Positions 10,183 to 19,398 of a stretch of DNA of 64,000 bases are shown piece after piece; within the stretch, counting starts at the first letter, position 1; every line of letters begins with the position of its first letter. Origin of the DNA: CAVTWY01 sp963738575 (GTDB lineage: Bacteria; Pseudomonadota; Gammaproteobacteria; Burkholderiales; Burkholderiaceae_C). Location of the stretch: the NCBI GenBank assembly GCA_963738575.1, contig CAVTWY010000002.1, positions 1,116,001 through 1,180,000 on the forward strand, in the 5' to 3' direction. The notes under the pieces were generated by a model. That model did no database searches, had not been told where the DNA came from, and was given only the letters and a program-made list of their open reading frames with translations. Made by a program: the position numbers and the translations under genes.

Positions 10183-10758
10183 TCACCTTGCCTTGATCGT
10201 CATGGTTTTGACACGCACCGGCGTGCCAGAGTTTTTATCAAATTCGCAGCCGGCTTTCACGCCCAGCTCGGCCACAGCTTTGGCGCTGCTGGACTTGTCG
10301 TAAGTGGCGTACATCGCCCCCAGCGCAAACGCCCGGCCAGAGCCAATCGCCCAGAAGCGATCAAACTCAAACACCTCGCGGTACGAATAGACGCCGAAGA
10401 TGCCGTACGGGTTGGCAATCGCCACCGTGAACTGGCTGCTTTCGTAGGGGTCGGCATCGTCTTCTTTGGTGTTGAGAAAGTAGCTCTCTTTGAGAATGGG
10501 GTGCAGCTTCAAAAAGACATCAAACACCTCGTCACGTGAGCGCATCCTGAGCGCCGTGGCGTCCAAACTCAACAGGGCCTTGCGCAGCACGGGAAAGTGC
10601 GCCGTGGTGCCCGCCATGCCGATGAGGTTTTCGCCTGCTTTAAAAACCTTCTCGTTGGCCTCATAGCTGTTTGAGAGGCGTGTGTCGCCAAACGTCACCA
10701 AGGCATCACTGGCGATGGCAATTTGTGCACCATGCTTGACGATGGCAATGGTCGTCAT
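10183..10758 (-). CDS. HslV/proteasome-like Ntn-hydrolase in the pyruvate dehydrogenase operon
   Basis: This 191-residue protein starts MTTIAIVKHGAQIAIASDAL. After Met removal, Thr1 would be exposed. Asp17, Thr21, Gly23 and Thr25 fall where the peptidase HslV has them, a lysine near residue 36 can align with the HslV Lys33 after a small insertion, and a GMAGTTA segment resembles the HslV GFAGGTA loop. This points to the proteasome-type N-terminal-nucleophile fold. No HslU-type ATPase is nearby. The gene lies 9 bp after aceF, with an AAGGG Shine-Dalgarno overlapping the aceF stop, and its stop overlaps the region just before lpdA, so it is co-transcribed with the complex. Peptidase activity and any role with pyruvate dehydrogenase are inference; it could be a catalytically inactive homologue. 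Confidence 0.7.
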   Translation of the reverse strand: MTTIAIVKHGAQIAIASDALVTFGDTRLSNSYEANEKVFKAGENLIGMAGTTAHFPVLRKALLSLDATALRMRSRDEVFDVFLKLHPILKESYFLNTKEDDADPYESSQFTVAIANPYGIFGVYSYREVFEFDRFWAIGSGRAFALGAMYATYDKSSSAKAVAELGVKAGCEFDKNSGTPVRVKTMTIKAR

Positions 10759-10767
10759 CGTTGGCCC

Positions 10768-12144
10768 TTACAGCAACACGCGTCGGAAATCGGCCAGCAC
10801 CTGACCCAAGTAGGCGTTGAAGCGAGCCGCTGCGGCACCGTCAATCACTCGGTGGTCCCAACTGAGTGACAAGGGCAAGATCAAGCGTGGCTTGAACGCG
10901 TCGCCGCTCCAAACAGGCTCGATCGTGCTGCGGCAAACCCCCAAGATGGACACCTCGGGCGCGTTGATGATGGGTGTGAAGTACCGCCCGCCAATGCCGC
11001 CGAGCGATGAGATGCTGAAGCAGCCACCGCTCATTTCTGCGGGGCTCAACTTGCCGTCGCGTGCCTTCTTGGCCAAGTCGCCCATTTCTTGGCTGATTTG
11101 CATCACGCCTTTTTTGTCGGCGTCTTTGATCACCGGCACCATCAGGCCGTTGGGTGTGTCGGCCGCAAAGCCGATGTGAAAGTACTTTTTGTAGATGATG
11201 GCGTCGCCATCGATGCTGGCGTTGAACTCCGGGAACTTCTTCAGTGCCGCGACGCTGGCTTTGATCAAAAACGCCAGCATGGTGACCTTGGCGCCTGACT
11301 TTTCGTTTTCCTTGTTGAGCAACACGCGAAACGCTTCAAGGTCGGTGATGTCGGCGTCGTCGTGGTTGGTGACGTGGGGAATCACCACCCAGTTGCGATG
11401 CAAGTTGGCGCCGCTGATCTTCTTGATGCGGCTCATCTCTTTGCGCTCAACCTCGCCAAACTTGGCAAAGTCAACGCTCGGCCAAGGCAGCAGGCCAGGG
11501 AAGGCACCGCCACCCGCACCACCCGCACCACCTGCACCACCCGCTGGCGCAGCGGCAGCCTGGGCTTTGGTTTGCGCGGCACCCGACATCACGCGTTTCA
11601 CAAACGCATGCAAGTCGTCTTGGGTGATCCGCCCCTTGCTTCCACTGCCCTTCACTTCGTCAAGGGGCACACCCAGCTCACGCGCCACGCGTCGAATGCT
11701 GGGTGATGCATGGGGCAGCGACCCTGTCGCCGTGCCTGGGGTGTGGGCGGGCAACGAAGCAGCGGCAGCCGGCGGCGCGCCGGTCGAGGCTGTTGGCGCA
11801 GCAACCGTGGTTGCCGCAGTGGGCGTCGGCGCAACCACTGCCGTGACAACCGCAGGGGCTGCCGACACCGCAGCGGTTGGCGTCGTCGCAGCTGCAGCGT
11901 CACCTGCTGCGGTCTCCAACACCAAAAGCAACGAGCCCTCGTGAACCTTGTCGCCCATCGCGACGCGCATTTCCTTCACCACACCCGCGTGGGACGAAGG
12001 AATTTCCATCGACGCTTTGTCGCTTTCAACCGTGATCAGCGACTGCTCCACCTTGATGGTGTCGCCCGGTTTGACGAGCACTTCAATGACGGTCACTTCT
12101 TTGAAGTCACCGATGTCGGGGACTTTAACTTCCACCAGGGCCAT
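10768..12144 (-). CDS. aceF: Dihydrolipoyllysine-residue acetyltransferase (PDH E2)
   Basis: E2 is the structural core of the pyruvate dehydrogenase complex and transfers the acetyl group from lipoamide to CoA. The 458 residues divide into one lipoyl domain (1-75, DKA motif with Lys43), a long Ala/Thr/Pro-rich flexible linker, a peripheral-subunit-binding domain (about 145-185, with SIRRVARELG and GRITQDDL), a second Gly/Ala-rich linker, and the catalytic domain. The catalytic domain ends with the expected SWDHRVIDGA histidine motif. E. coli AceF carries three lipoyl domains; here there is one, with the second supplied on E3. It lies 47 bp after aceE with GGAG upstream of the ATG. Confidence 0.96.
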   Translation of the reverse strand: MALVEVKVPDIGDFKEVTVIEVLVKPGDTIKVEQSLITVESDKASMEIPSSHAGVVKEMRVAMGDKVHEGSLLLVLETAAGDAAAATTPTAAVSAAPAVVTAVVAPTPTAATTVAAPTASTGAPPAAAASLPAHTPGTATGSLPHASPSIRRVARELGVPLDEVKGSGSKGRITQDDLHAFVKRVMSGAAQTKAQAAAAPAGGAGGAGGAGGGAFPGLLPWPSVDFAKFGEVERKEMSRIKKISGANLHRNWVVIPHVTNHDDADITDLEAFRVLLNKENEKSGAKVTMLAFLIKASVAALKKFPEFNASIDGDAIIYKKYFHIGFAADTPNGLMVPVIKDADKKGVMQISQEMGDLAKKARDGKLSPAEMSGGCFSISSLGGIGGRYFTPIINAPEVSILGVCRSTIEPVWSGDAFKPRLILPLSLSWDHRVIDGAAAARFNAYLGQVLADFRRVLL

Positions 12145-12191
12145 GTTGTTGGTCTCCGCGTAGTTGGGCTTGAGGCAGCGTTATTTTGTGG

Positions 12192-14918
12192 TTAGGCGTA
12201 CAGCGGATTGACTTTGTCGACGTCGATGCCGTATTTCTTGATCGCTTCAGACACTTTGGCCAACGGCACCAAGCCGTCGTCGGCCAGCGCGCGGAGCGAC
12301 GCCACAACGATGTAATGCCGGTTGATCTCAAAGTGCTCACGCAGCTTGCTGCGGAAGTCGCTGCGCCCAAACCCGTCGGTGCCCAACACTTTGTAGGTGC
12401 GACCCTTGGGGATGAAAGCGCGAATCTGATCGGCGTAGTTTTTCATGTAGTCGGTGGATGCCACCACGGGGCCTGCGTGGGGCTCGAGTTGCGCCGTCAC
12501 AAACGGCACGCGCGCCTTGTCGGTGGGGTGCAGCAGGTTCCAGCGCTCGCAGTCTTGGCCATCACGCGCCAGCTCGTTGAAGCTTGGCGTACTCCACACG
12601 TTGGCGGACACGCCCCACTCTTTTTCGAGCAGTAATTTGGCGGCCATCGACTCGCGCAGGATGGTGCCGCTGCCCATCAGGTTGACGCTGGGCGCACCCT
12701 TCTTCTTCACACCCTCTTCGAGCAAATACATGCCTTTGAGGATCTGCGCTTCAGTGCCCGCCTTCAGGCCCGGCATCGCGTAGTTTTCGTTCAACAAGGT
12801 GATGTAGAAGTAAACGTTCTCTTGCTTCTCAACCATGCGCTTCAAGCCATGGTGCATGATCACACCGACCTCGTGCGCAAACGTGGGGTCGTACGAAACG
12901 CAGTTGGGGATCGTGCCCGCCAGGATATGGCTGTGACCGTCTTCGTGTTGCAGGCCTTCACCATTGAGTGTCGTGCGCCCTGACGTGCCGCCCAGTAAAA
13001 AGCCGCGGGCCTGCATGTCGCCCGCAGCCCACGCCAAGTCACCGATGCGCTGAAAGCCAAACATCGAGTAGTAGACGTAAAACGGAATCATGATGCGGTT
13101 GTTGGTGGCGTACGAGGTGGCCGCCGCAATCCAACTCGACATGCCGCCGGGCTCGTTGATGCCCTCTTGCAAGATCTGACCGGCTTTGTCTTCTTTGTAG
13201 TACATCACCTGGTCTTTGTCGACCGGGGTGTAAAGCTGTCCTGCTGGGTTGTAAATGCCAATCTGGCGGAACAAACCTTCCATGCCAAAGGTGCGTGCTT
13301 CGTCGACCAAGATGGGCACGGTGCGGGGGCCCAGCGCTTTGTCGCGCAGCAGTTGCGTCAAAAAGCGCACATAAGCCTGTGTCGTCGAGATTTCTCGGCC
13401 TTCGACGGTGGCGTCGGTAACAGACTTGAATGTCTCCAACGGTGGCACCGCCAACTGCTCATCGGCCTTGGTGCGCCTGTCGGGCAAGTAGCCCCCCAGC
13501 GCCTTTCGACGCTCATGCAGGTAACGCATTTCAGGTGTGTCGTCGGCAGGCTTGAAGAACGGAATCTTGGTCAACTCGCTGTCAGGGATCGGCAGGTTGA
13601 AACGATCTCGAAAGGCGCGAACGTCTTCGTCGGTAAGTTTTTTGGTCTGGTGCACGGCCATCTTGCCCTCACCCGACTTGCCCATGCCGTAACCTTTGAC
13701 GGTCTTGATGAGCAACACCGTGGGTTGACCAACTGTGTTGACAGCCTGGTGGTACGCCGCGTAGACCTTTTGTGAGTCATGGCCGCCCCGGCGCAGCTGC
13801 CAAATTTCATCATCGGTCATGTGCGCGACCATCTCAAGCGTGCGTGGATCGCGGCCAAAGAAATGTTTGCGCACGTACGCACCGTCGTTGGCTTTGAAGG
13901 CTTGGTAGTCGCCATCCAAAGTGTCCATCATCAACTTGCGCAGGGCACCATCTTTGTCTTTGTCGAGCAACGCGTCCCAGTTGCTGCCCCAAATCACTTT
14001 GAGCACGTTCCACCCCGAGCCGCGGAACTCACCTTCCAACTCTTGAATGATTTTGCCGTTGCCACGCACAGGGCCGTCAAGGCGCTGCAAGTTGCAGTTG
14101 ATGACGAAGATCAGGTTGTCGAGCTTTTCTCTTGCGGCCAAGCTGATGGCGCCCAGTGATTCGGGTTCATCCATCTCGCCATCGCCACAAAACACCCAAA
14201 CCTTGCGCTTGGACGTGTCAGCGATGCCTCGCGCGTGGATGTACTTCAAGAACCGCGCTTGGTAAATGGCCATCAAGGGCCCCAAGCCCATCGAAACCGT
14301 TGGAAACTGCCAAAAATTGGGCATCAGCTTGGGATGGGGATAGCTCGAAAGCCCTTTTCCCTGAACCTCTTGCCTGAAGTTCAGCATTTGGTCTTCGGTC
14401 ACGCGCCCTTCGAGGAAAGCACGCGCGTAAATACCAGGCGCCGAATGGCCCTGGATGTACAACAGGTCGCCCCCGTGTGTGCCACCCTTGGCCGTGTCGT
14501 CCGCGTGCCAGAAGTGGTTAAAGCCAGCGCCAAACATATGGGCCACCGACGCAAACGAGCCTATGTGCCCGCCCAAGTCGCCGCCGTCTGCCGGATCGAG
14601 CCGGTTGGCCTTGACCACCATCGCCATCGCGTTCCAGCGCATGTAAGCGCGCAATCGGCCCTCCAGCTCGAGATTGCCTGGGTTGCGGGCTTCCGTGTCC
14701 GTTTCGATCGAGTTGACGTAGCCTGTCGTCGCAGAAAACGGCATGTCGATGCTGTTTTGCCGGGCATGCTCTAGCAATTGCTCAATCAAGAAATGCCCGC
14801 GTTCCTTGCCATGGGCCTGAATGGCCGCAGACAGGGCATCAAGCCACTCGCGCGTTTCTTGCGCGTCGACGTCTTGGGTTGTAGAAAGGCCTGCCAAAGC
14901 ACCTGGCACTGCTGACAT
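12192..14918 (-). CDS. aceE: Pyruvate dehydrogenase E1 component, homodimeric type
   Basis: E1 decarboxylates pyruvate on thiamine diphosphate and reductively acetylates the E2 lipoyl group. The 908-residue length fits the single-chain homodimeric E1 family. Visible landmarks are the GHIGSFASVAHMFGAGFNHF region near residues 136-155, the ThDP/Mg motif GDGEMDEPESLG near 245-256, and the transketolase-like pyrimidine domain (MSSWIAAATSYA). The ATG at 14918 is preceded by a clear GGAGA Shine-Dalgarno. It is the first gene of the operon aceE-aceF-(HslV-like)-lpdA and is transcribed divergently from a two-component system. Confidence 0.97.
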   Translation of the reverse strand: MSAVPGALAGLSTTQDVDAQETREWLDALSAAIQAHGKERGHFLIEQLLEHARQNSIDMPFSATTGYVNSIETDTEARNPGNLELEGRLRAYMRWNAMAMVVKANRLDPADGGDLGGHIGSFASVAHMFGAGFNHFWHADDTAKGGTHGGDLLYIQGHSAPGIYARAFLEGRVTEDQMLNFRQEVQGKGLSSYPHPKLMPNFWQFPTVSMGLGPLMAIYQARFLKYIHARGIADTSKRKVWVFCGDGEMDEPESLGAISLAAREKLDNLIFVINCNLQRLDGPVRGNGKIIQELEGEFRGSGWNVLKVIWGSNWDALLDKDKDGALRKLMMDTLDGDYQAFKANDGAYVRKHFFGRDPRTLEMVAHMTDDEIWQLRRGGHDSQKVYAAYHQAVNTVGQPTVLLIKTVKGYGMGKSGEGKMAVHQTKKLTDEDVRAFRDRFNLPIPDSELTKIPFFKPADDTPEMRYLHERRKALGGYLPDRRTKADEQLAVPPLETFKSVTDATVEGREISTTQAYVRFLTQLLRDKALGPRTVPILVDEARTFGMEGLFRQIGIYNPAGQLYTPVDKDQVMYYKEDKAGQILQEGINEPGGMSSWIAAATSYATNNRIMIPFYVYYSMFGFQRIGDLAWAAGDMQARGFLLGGTSGRTTLNGEGLQHEDGHSHILAGTIPNCVSYDPTFAHEVGVIMHHGLKRMVEKQENVYFYITLLNENYAMPGLKAGTEAQILKGMYLLEEGVKKKGAPSVNLMGSGTILRESMAAKLLLEKEWGVSANVWSTPSFNELARDGQDCERWNLLHPTDKARVPFVTAQLEPHAGPVVASTDYMKNYADQIRAFIPKGRTYKVLGTDGFGRSDFRSKLREHFEINRHYIVVASLRALADDGLVPLAKVSEAIKKYGIDVDKVNPLYA

Positions 14919-15154
14919 GAATGTCTCCTAGCTTGACGTTTGAGGCCTTGAAGCAAGGCCAACGAAATATGTAATTAGCGTATCACTGGCAGGCACCAAT
15001 AAAAGCGACTGCAGCTTTTTCAAGTTTGACACAACCGCGCAAGAATTTCAAATGGTGCTTTCGTTTTTCATATTGTGAGATTCTCAGAGCCATTGCCGTA
15101 TCTTTCCCCTCAAGCGCTGGAAGCGCCGGTGCACTTCCCCTTCGATAATCCATC
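14919..15154. other. Divergent intergenic region between aceE and the sensor kinase gene
   Basis: This 236-bp AT-richer gap must hold the promoters of both the aceE operon (minus) and the kinase-regulator pair (plus). On the minus strand a TTGGTG and a TAATTA hexamer lie about 16 bp apart near 14970-15000, a weak sigma70-like arrangement. I could not find a convincing operator palindrome or a conserved small gene. Confidence 0.4.
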
Positions 15155-17752
15155 ATGTCCTTTGCAAGCACCGCCACGTTGTCCATCAGCCATCGCTGGT
15201 TTGCTATCAGGCACACCCTGTGGAGCTGGTGGGGGCTGCTTTCGCCCACACGGCAAGACCGAATCGCCACGCTTGGTCCCTTGGTGTCGGTGCTGCTGTT
15301 CTTGACCGCCATCGTCATGGCGTTCGGGTACCTGCGCTATGAAGAGAATGAGCGCGAATCGGAATCGGTGCAGCGCGACGCCGAGATATCGCAGCAGCAA
15401 CTCCGGGTTCGGTTGATCGACAACCAAGATGCCCTGGCGCGGATCGCGCGCGACCTCGGCTCGCGCCAACGCAGTGCAGAGCAATTTTCTGAACAAGCCG
15501 CTGCCCTGGTCAACGACCGACCCGAGATGACGCACTTGGCTTGGATTGGTGCGGGCCGCGAACGCCGCGCGGTCTATTCTGACCGGCCGTTTCACCCCGA
15601 GGCCAACCCAGACGGCAAACCAGTGCCACCCACGCTGCCCCTTAAAACCCAGGCCACCGACAGCGATGCCGCATTTGAACGCACCAAGACGCTGCGCGCT
15701 GTGTCGTATTCCAGCGCTTTCAAAGATGCCACCGGCACCACGGTGATGCAAGTGCACGTGCCCATCGTGCAGCGCGGAGACTTCGCCGGCGCCGTGATTG
15801 CCGAGTACTCACTTGACGGCCTGTTGCGCGCTGCCGTACCCACCGAAGTGACCCAACGGCACACCATCACCATCGTCGATCAAGATCGCAAGACGTTGGC
15901 CAGCAGTGTGGTGGTTGACGCCGGCTTGACAACGCGCAAACCCACGCACCAACTGGACGTGAACGTCGCCCCTCTGGGCAACGGATGGGTGCTGAGAACG
16001 CAAGGGTGGCGCACGTCGCTAAGCATTGTCGGCAACACCCTTTTTTGGATGGTGTTGGCGCTGTCTGGACTGACACTGTGGATGTTGTTTGGCAGTTGGC
16101 GCCACCTGCGGCGCCGCGCACAAATTCAGTCCACGTTGGTGAAAGAAACCAATTTTCGCCGCGCCATGGAAAACTCGATGCTCACGGGCATGCGTGCCAT
16201 GGACCGCGAAGGCCGCATCACCTACGTCAACCCTGCTTTTTGTGCCATGACCGGATTCTCGGAGCAAGAACTGGTCGGACGTGCGCCCCCGTTTCAGTTC
16301 TGGCCCGAGGACACCATCGACGAAAACGCCCGGTTGCTAAATCAAGAGCTGGAGGGGCGCAGCCCAGCCGGCGGCATCGAGGTGCGTTTGGCCAAAAAGG
16401 ACGGCGCCGTTTTTGATGCTCGCATGTACATCTCCCCTTTGGTCGACCCCAAGGGGCAGCAGACGGGTTGGATGACGTCCATCACCAACATCACTGAAGC
16501 CAAGCGCATCCGCGATCAACTCTCGGCCTCGCACGAGCGCTTCACCACGGTGCTTGAGGGCTTGGACGCAGTGGTGTCGGTGCTGTCGGTTCAACAAGGC
16601 GAATTGCTCTTCACCAACCGGACTTACCGCCACTGGTTTGGCGCGGACGCCAACGGCCACGCGATGCTGGCGGGCTCCGCCGCGAGCGCCGGATCGTCAC
16701 TGCCATCACTTCCCACCATCGACGGCGGTGACAACGATGACGTCGACTCCATGTCGGGTCTACCTTCTCAAATGATTGCCGATTCGGCGGCAGCCCCAAG
16801 AGAGATCTTTGTTCAATCGCTGCAAAAGTGGTTTGACGTGCGCGCCCGCTACATGCAGTGGACAGACGGCCGCTTGGCACAAATGTTGATTGCCACGGAC
16901 GTCACTGCGCGGCGCCGAGGCGAGGAACTGGCACTTCAACAAGCAGAGAAAGCGCAGGTCACCAGCCGTTTGGTCACCATGGGCGAAATGGCGTCGTCGG
17001 TTGCGCACGAGCTGAATCAACCACTGACTGCGATCACCAATTACTGCAACGGCATGGTTTCGCGCGTGCGGGGCAAGAGCATCAGCGACGACGATCTTGT
17101 GGCGGCACTTGAAAAGACCGCGAAACAAGCTGAGCGGGCTGGTCAGGTGATTCGCCGCATTCGCGCTTTTGTCAAACGCAGCGAGCCGCAGCGAGAGCCC
17201 ACCTCGGCCTCGGCCATCGTTGACGACGCCGTCGAATTGGCCGACATTGAGATGCACCGCAGGCGCGTGCGGCTTCACGTGTACGTGGCCAAACGTTTGC
17301 CCTTGGTGGTGTGCGACCCCATCTTGATCGAGCAAGTGGTGCTCAATTTGGTCAAGAACGCTGCCGAGGCCATTGACCTGGCCAAACTGCCGGAGCCGCG
17401 CCGCCACATCGACTTGCGTGTGGTACCGCGTTACACCCCCGACGAAGGCGGCGTGATCGAATTCAGCGTTACCGACAAAGGCCCCGGCATCCGTGACGAC
17501 GTGCTGGCGCGGCTGTATGAGGCCTTCTTTTCCACCAAGGTGGAGGGGTTGGGCATTGGTTTGTCACTGTGCCGCTCGATCGTCGAGAGCCACCGCGGCC
17601 GTATCAAAGGGCAAAACCTCTACAATGGAGACGCCATCATCGGTTGCCAGTTCTCCTTCACACTGCCCGTCGAGATCGCTTCCTCGCGCCCAGAAAGCGC
17701 GCCCCCGCAAACCGCGCCGCCAGCCAGCGCAACCACCGATGTAACAACATGA
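15155..17752 (+). CDS. Membrane PAS-domain sensor histidine kinase (FixL/DctB-like)
   Basis: The 865-residue protein has a membrane segment at about residues 38-60, a periplasmic sensor region of about 230 residues, and a second membrane segment at about 292-314. A cytoplasmic PAS/PAC module (about 337-448, NPAFCAMTGFSEQELVG) and a second, degenerate PAS-like stretch follow. The HisKA domain has its phospho-acceptor His618 in VAHELNQPLTAI, and the ATPase boxes are NLVKNAAEAI, DKGPGI and GLGIGLSLC. The HELNQPL form is typical of the FixL/DctB class. No heme-binding PAS signature was recognised, so oxygen sensing should not be assumed. Its stop overlaps the regulator start by 4 bp, so the two form a cognate pair. 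The signal is unknown. Confidence 0.88.
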   Translation: MSFASTATLSISHRWFAIRHTLWSWWGLLSPTRQDRIATLGPLVSVLLFLTAIVMAFGYLRYEENERESESVQRDAEISQQQLRVRLIDNQDALARIARDLGSRQRSAEQFSEQAAALVNDRPEMTHLAWIGAGRERRAVYSDRPFHPEANPDGKPVPPTLPLKTQATDSDAAFERTKTLRAVSYSSAFKDATGTTVMQVHVPIVQRGDFAGAVIAEYSLDGLLRAAVPTEVTQRHTITIVDQDRKTLASSVVVDAGLTTRKPTHQLDVNVAPLGNGWVLRTQGWRTSLSIVGNTLFWMVLALSGLTLWMLFGSWRHLRRRAQIQSTLVKETNFRRAMENSMLTGMRAMDREGRITYVNPAFCAMTGFSEQELVGRAPPFQFWPEDTIDENARLLNQELEGRSPAGGIEVRLAKKDGAVFDARMYISPLVDPKGQQTGWMTSITNITEAKRIRDQLSASHERFTTVLEGLDAVVSVLSVQQGELLFTNRTYRHWFGADANGHAMLAGSAASAGSSLPSLPTIDGGDNDDVDSMSGLPSQMIADSAAAPREIFVQSLQKWFDVRARYMQWTDGRLAQMLIATDVTARRRGEELALQQAEKAQVTSRLVTMGEMASSVAHELNQPLTAITNYCNGMVSRVRGKSISDDDLVAALEKTAKQAERAGQVIRRIRAFVKRSEPQREPTSASAIVDDAVELADIEMHRRRVRLHVYVAKRLPLVVCDPILIEQVVLNLVKNAAEAIDLAKLPEPRRHIDLRVVPRYTPDEGGVIEFSVTDKGPGIRDDVLARLYEAFFSTKVEGLGIGLSLCRSIVESHRGRIKGQNLYNGDAIIGCQFSFTLPVEIASSRPESAPPQTAPPASATTDVTT

Positions 17753-18375
17753 GCTTGATCCCGAAAAAAGGCAATGTGTATGTGGTCGACGACGACGAGG
17801 CCGTGCGGGATTCGCTGCAGTGGCTGCTTGAAGGCAAAGACTACCGTGTCAAATGTTTTGATTCGGCTGAATCGTTTTTGTCGCGCTTCGATCCCCGCGA
17901 GGTGGCGTGCCTGATTGTCGACATTCGCATGGACGGCATGAGTGGCCTTGAGCTTCAAGACAAACTCATCGAGCGCAAGTGCCCCCTGCCCATCGTCTTC
18001 ATCACGGGCCACGGCGACGTGCCCATGGCCGTGACGACCATGAAAAAAGGCGCGATGGATTTCATCGAGAAGCCGTTCAAAGAAGCCGAACTGGTCAGCC
18101 TCGTGGAGCGCATGCTCGAGCAGGCGCGCGTGGCTTTCAGCCACCACCAAGAACAACAAAGCCGTGACGCCCTGCTCTCAAGGCTCACCACACGTGAATC
18201 GCAGGTACTCGAGCGCATTGTTGCCGGCCGACTCAACAAGCAGATCGCTGACGACCTGGGCATCAGCATCAAAACCGTTGAGGCGCACCGCGCCAACATC
18301 ATGGAAAAGCTCAACGCCAACACGGTCGCCGATTTGCTGAAAATTGCATTGGGCGCCACCAGCGCCAAGGTTTGA
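17749..18375 (+). CDS. FixJ/NarL-type response regulator
   Basis: The 208-residue protein has a receiver domain with an acidic pocket DDD at residues 14-16, a phospho-acceptor Asp58 in IVDIRMDG and a conserved EKPF lysine. A LuxR-type helix-turn-helix follows (about 145-200, LTTRESQVLE through GISIKTVEAHR). It is a DNA-binding transcription factor activated by the kinase encoded immediately upstream. The ATG at 17749 overlaps the kinase TGA (ATGA). An in-frame upstream extension to 17569 was rejected because it lies inside the kinase catalytic domain. A GC hairpin follows the stop. Confidence 0.92.
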   Translation: MSLIPKKGNVYVVDDDEAVRDSLQWLLEGKDYRVKCFDSAESFLSRFDPREVACLIVDIRMDGMSGLELQDKLIERKCPLPIVFITGHGDVPMAVTTMKKGAMDFIEKPFKEAELVSLVERMLEQARVAFSHHQEQQSRDALLSRLTTRESQVLERIVAGRLNKQIADDLGISIKTVEAHRANIMEKLNANTVADLLKIALGATSAKV

Positions 18376-18410
18376 GCGCGCAGCAACCGGGGGCTCTGCC
18401 CCGCCACGTC

Positions 18411-18430
18411 GGGGCCGCACATGCGGCCCC
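18411..18430 (+). terminator. GC-rich hairpin after the response regulator gene
   Basis: A perfect 8-bp stem (GGGGCCGC/GCGGCCCC) with a four-base loop is followed by TTCTCATT. It probably terminates the kinase-regulator transcript before folD; the T-tract is weak. Confidence 0.5.
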
Positions 18431-18466
18431 TTCTCATTGAACCCATCGGCCTCAATCGTCCGTGCC

Positions 18467-19327
18467 ATGACAGCCCAAATTCTTGACGGCAACGCCCTGT
18501 CCAAAAAAATTCGCGACGACGTCACCACGCGGGTGGCGGCGATGAAGTTGAGGGGCATTGCGCCTGGGTTGGCCGTGGTGTTGGTGGGCAGTCATCAGGC
18601 CTCTGAGGTCTACGTCAAGCACAAGGTGGCAGATTGCGAAAGCGTGGGCATCAAATCGGTGCTGGACCGCCATCCGGCCTCGGTCAGCCAAGCCGATTTG
18701 CTGGCGCGCATCACGGCCCTCAACAACGATCCCACAATCCACGGCATCTTGGTGCAACTGCCACTGCCCACCGGCATTGACACCCAACGGGTGATCGAAA
18801 CCATTGCGCCAGGCAAGGACGTTGATGGGTTTCACGTGGCCTCGGCCGGCGCGCTGATGGTGGGACGCCCCGGCTTCAAGTCGTGCACGCCTTATGGCTG
18901 CATGAAGATGCTGGAATCCATCGGTTTCAACCCCCGAGGCAAGCGCGCGGTGGTGATCGGTCGCAGCAACATCGTGGGCAAGCCTGTGGCGATGATGCTG
19001 ATGGCGGCCAACGCCACGGTGACGGTGTGCCACAGCGCCACCATCGACTTGGCCGCTCACACGCGTGAGGCCGATCTGGTGATCGCTGCGGTGGGAGTGC
19101 GCAATGTGCTCACAGCCGACATGGTGAAGCCCGGCGCGGTCATCATCGACGTCGGGATGAACCGAAATGAACAAGGCAAACTGTGCGGCGACGTCGACTT
19201 TGAAGGTGTCAGCCGTGTGGCGTCATGGATCACCCCTGTGCCCGGTGGTGTAGGCCCCATGACCCGCGCCATGCTGCTGGTCAACACGCTCGAAGCTGCT
19301 GAACAACAAGCCGCACACCCTCGATAG
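18467..19327 (+). CDS. folD: Methylenetetrahydrofolate dehydrogenase / cyclohydrolase
   Basis: The bifunctional one-carbon enzyme converts 5,10-methylene-THF to 10-formyl-THF with NADP+. The 286-residue length is normal. Visible motifs are YVKHK with the catalytic lysine near residue 53, the QLPLP substrate-binding loop, the NADP-binding IGRSNIVGKPVA stretch, and the C-terminal TPVPGGVGPMT signature. The ATG at 18467 begins MTAQILDG, the usual start; an in-frame extension to 18344 would run back across the terminator hairpin. It is cytoplasmic and appears to be transcribed on its own. Confidence 0.97.
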   Translation: MTAQILDGNALSKKIRDDVTTRVAAMKLRGIAPGLAVVLVGSHQASEVYVKHKVADCESVGIKSVLDRHPASVSQADLLARITALNNDPTIHGILVQLPLPTGIDTQRVIETIAPGKDVDGFHVASAGALMVGRPGFKSCTPYGCMKMLESIGFNPRGKRAVVIGRSNIVGKPVAMMLMAANATVTVCHSATIDLAAHTREADLVIAAVGVRNVLTADMVKPGAVIIDVGMNRNEQGKLCGDVDFEGVSRVASWITPVPGGVGPMTRAMLLVNTLEAAEQQAAHPR

Positions 19328-19398
19328 ACCACTCATCACAGCCTGCCTGTCGACGGGCCCGCCCGCACCACCCCATCAACCGAAACGCTTCAACCACC

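Noticed and set aside
10178..10186. GTG start for lpdA at 10186
   Set aside because: The GTG lies inside the AAGGTGA Shine-Dalgarno of the ATG at 10177, which also gives the family-typical N terminus.
14983..15318. 111-codon minus-strand frame across the aceE/kinase gap
   Set aside because: It starts inside the kinase gene, has no homology I recognise and crosses the promoter region of aceE.
15155..17752. Naming the kinase FixL
   Set aside because: The HELNQPL box and partner FixJ-type regulator fit, but no heme-PAS signature was seen and the periplasmic sensor domain is unlike oxygen-sensing FixL, so no symbol was assigned.
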